From NCBI RefSeq assembly GCF_042850945.1, contig NZ_AP031496.1, forward strand, positions 5,456,001 to 5,520,000: a DNA stretch of 64,000 nucleotides, given 5' to 3'. Both the position numbers and the translations under genes were made by a program. The notes beneath the pieces are model-generated. The model worked only from the letters and a program-made list of their open reading frames with translations, was not told the DNA's origin and did not search any database. The DNA is from Halioxenophilus aromaticivorans (GTDB lineage Bacteria; Pseudomonadota; Gammaproteobacteria; Pseudomonadales; Cellvibrionaceae). This document shows positions 62,457-64,000 of this stretch, one piece after another; the stretch's first letter is position 1; each line of letters opens with the position of its first letter.

Positions 62457-63719
62457 TCATAGGCGGCCACCCAGCCCCATGCTTTGCTTGGCCAGGCGCC
62501 GTTTGCCGGCGGGCACAAGCTCTAGGGCCAGCAGCCCCGCGCCGCGCACTGCGGCCTGGGCTAGGCCGGGGTTGGAGAACCAACGCGGTAATTGATCGCT
62601 AAATTGGGTGGTGAGCCACTGGTCTGCCTGTTGTTGGCTCTGATAGGCCTGTAAGGCGCAGAGCTGGGCGAATTGATCATCGCCGGCGTCGTGCTTGGCC
62701 AACGAAGTCGCCAAGCTCTGGCAATCGCGCAGGGACAAATTAAACCCTTGCCCAGCCACTGGGTGTAAGGAATGGGCAGCGTTGCCCATGACCACCAAAT
62801 GCGGCCGTACCTGCTCTTTGGCCTGGGTTAATTGCAACGGGTATAAGGTGCGCTGGCCGATGCGAGTGAAGCGCCCCAGGCGCTGACCAAAGGCGGTTTG
62901 TAATTGGGCCAGCAGGGTATCGTCACCCTGCTCGGCCACCGCCTCGGCTTGCTCGCTGGGCAGCGTCCAAATCAGCGCGCCCTCTTGCTTGGCTCGGGGT
63001 AGCACGGCCACAGGGCCGGTGGCGGTAAAGCGCTCGTAGGCTACCCCTTGATGGGGCTGCGTAAAGGCCACGTTGGCTATTAACGCATGGTGTTGGTAAT
63101 CGGTAACCTGGCTGGCGATTCCCAAGCGTTGGCGCAAGCCAGACTGGGCCCCGTCGGCAATCACCGCCAGGCGCGTGTTGTGGTCGACGACTTGGCCTTG
63201 GTTTTCTAACTGCAAACCATAACCCCCACGGCGCGGGGCCAAGGCTTTAACCGAGGCCGGAGCGTTGATGGTTAAATTGGTAAACTGCTGCGCCCGGGCT
63301 AACAGGCAGGCGCCCAGCCAGGCGTTGTCCACCACAAACCCCAGGGCTGGCACTCCGTACTCCTGGGCCTGCATTCGGCAGCCGCCTACGTGGCCCTTAT
63401 CCGATACGTGCACGGTGGCGATGGGCGTAAGGTGCTGCTGCAGTGCCGGCCACACCGCCATGGCGGAGAATATGCTTTGGCTACCCCAGGCAATGGCGCT
63501 GCTGCGAGCATCGAAGCTGGGCTGAAACATAGGCTGGTCGGAACCGCCAGCGGCCGGGTAAGGCAGGCTTTCTACTAGAGTTATACGCCGGTGGGGCAAC
63601 GCCTGCGCTAATAAAATGGCCAAGCTAAGCCCCACCATGCCGCCGCCTAAAATGGCCACGTCGGAATGCAACTCGGCCTCATCGATGGCAGCGTGTGGAG
63701 TCGGCTTTGAGGCGGGCAT
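62457..63719 (-). CDS. ubiH: 2-octaprenyl-6-methoxyphenol hydroxylase
   Basis: A 420-residue flavin hydroxylase of the ubiquinone pathway, paralogous to its downstream neighbour. VAILGGGMVGLSLAILLAQALPHRRITLVE gives the FAD fold, RLAVIADGAQSGLRQRLGI the DG motif and VVMGNAAHSLHPVAGQGFNLSLRD the second FAD site, with Asn where Asp is usual (GNAAHS), a known UbiH variant. The ATG at 63719 is chosen over a GTG three codons upstream. It lies 30 bases behind nhaA on the same strand. Confidence 0.87.
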   Translation of the reverse strand: MPASKPTPHAAIDEAELHSDVAILGGGMVGLSLAILLAQALPHRRITLVESLPYPAAGGSDQPMFQPSFDARSSAIAWGSQSIFSAMAVWPALQQHLTPIATVHVSDKGHVGGCRMQAQEYGVPALGFVVDNAWLGACLLARAQQFTNLTINAPASVKALAPRRGGYGLQLENQGQVVDHNTRLAVIADGAQSGLRQRLGIASQVTDYQHHALIANVAFTQPHQGVAYERFTATGPVAVLPRAKQEGALIWTLPSEQAEAVAEQGDDTLLAQLQTAFGQRLGRFTRIGQRTLYPLQLTQAKEQVRPHLVVMGNAAHSLHPVAGQGFNLSLRDCQSLATSLAKHDAGDDQFAQLCALQAYQSQQQADQWLTTQFSDQLPRWFSNPGLAQAAVRGAGLLALELVPAGKRRLAKQSMGLGGRL

Positions 63720-63749
63720 AAATGTCACTTCTGTATTGCGTTGGAACAG

Positions 63750-64000
63750 CTAAGAGCGGCTATTGTCGGCCATGGCCGAGGTGGATTCAACCGAGCTGGC
63801 CGGCAGGCTATAGCGCAGTATTAAATAGCCCACCACACCGGACAACAACGACCCCAATAAAATACCCATACGCTCGTTATAAATTTCACCGGCCGGCAGG
63901 TTCTCAAAGGCTAGGCCGCCGATGAACAGGCTCATGGTGAAGCCTATGCCACAGAGCGTGGCGGTGCCGTAGAGGCTCAGCCAACTCATGCCAGCCGGGC
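63750..64000 (-). CDS. nhaA: Na+/H+ antiporter NhaA, C-terminal part (runs off the window)
   Basis: The last 83 or so codons of an NhaA antiporter; the 5' part lies beyond position 64000. WLSLYGTATLCGIGFTMSLFIGGLAFENL is the conserved TM10-11 region with the IGFTMS motif, followed by the last helix GILLGSLLSGVVGYLILRYSL and a polar tail. NhaA exchanges cytoplasmic Na+ for protons, in keeping with a marine habitat. Confidence 0.93.
   Translation of the reverse strand, partial: PAGMSWLSLYGTATLCGIGFTMSLFIGGLAFENLPAGEIYNERMGILLGSLLSGVVGYLILRYSLPASSVESTSAMADNSRS

Overview
The window looks like chromosomal DNA of a marine, polysaccharide-degrading gammaproteobacterium of the Cellvibrionales type (Saccharophagus, Teredinibacter and relatives). 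This rests on gene content: a large TonB-dependent receptor beside pectin-active enzymes, a UbiH/UbiI pair, NhaA and many transporters. No similarity search was possible. I see no rRNA, tRNA, CRISPR array, transposase or integrase.

Layout. 1-2.5 kb: small membrane ORFs, short tandem repeats, a frameshifted PDZ lipoprotein, a STAS-like protein and a split YeeE/YedE transporter. 2.5-14.1 kb: mostly transporters (MATE, AEC, SulP, a frameshifted sugar porter, SLC13/RCK, Bcr/CflA), plus a HopJ-family protein, a beta-carbonic anhydrase next to SulP (probably a bicarbonate-handling pair) and an MBL hydrolase. 14.2-17.7 kb: a decayed alcohol dehydrogenase, a VOC protein, a GNAT/FemAB-like protein, a 750-base gap and a lipoprotein alpha/beta hydrolase.

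17.9-30.2 kb is a pectin/galactarate locus. It has GarD, a GarP/GudP-type transporter, an aldehyde dehydrogenase, KdgD and a FadR-type repressor on the minus strand, and a GH28 lipoprotein, a TonB receptor and a GH105 lipoprotein on the plus strand. Galactarate would go to 5-keto-4-deoxyglucarate, then 2,5-dioxovalerate, then 2-oxoglutarate. Two near-identical 22-bp palindromes, one in the repressor/GH28 divergent region and one upstream of kdgD, look like the repressor's operators.

30.3-33.9 kb: an anti-sigma factor, an ECF sigma factor and a large duplicated beta-propeller lipoprotein. 34.4-51.5 kb is dominated by nitrogen assimilation: a siroheme nitrite reductase, a CysJ-like diflavin reductase, cyanase, a formate/nitrite channel behind a textbook sigma-54 promoter, a NarK/NasA transporter and two paralogous PP2C phosphatase-Ser/Thr kinase fusions. 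Between the two kinases sit an HExxH protein, an AraC regulator with a divergent CMD protein, and an A+T-rich three-gene islet (glycosyltransferase-like, RmlC-like cupin, HpcH/HpaI aldolase) that looks acquired.

52.0-64.0 kb: a TPR-like anchored protein, a fused circularly permuted ATP-grasp/alpha-E protein followed by a transglutaminase (a predicted peptide-modification system of unknown product), a diguanylate cyclase, several envelope proteins, ubiI, ubiH and the 3' end of nhaA.

Three reading-frame breaks (about 1004, 10568 and 14528) fall in homopolymer runs. They could be real mutations or sequence errors. The alcohol dehydrogenase remnant also has an in-frame stop and a missing segment, so it is a true pseudogene.
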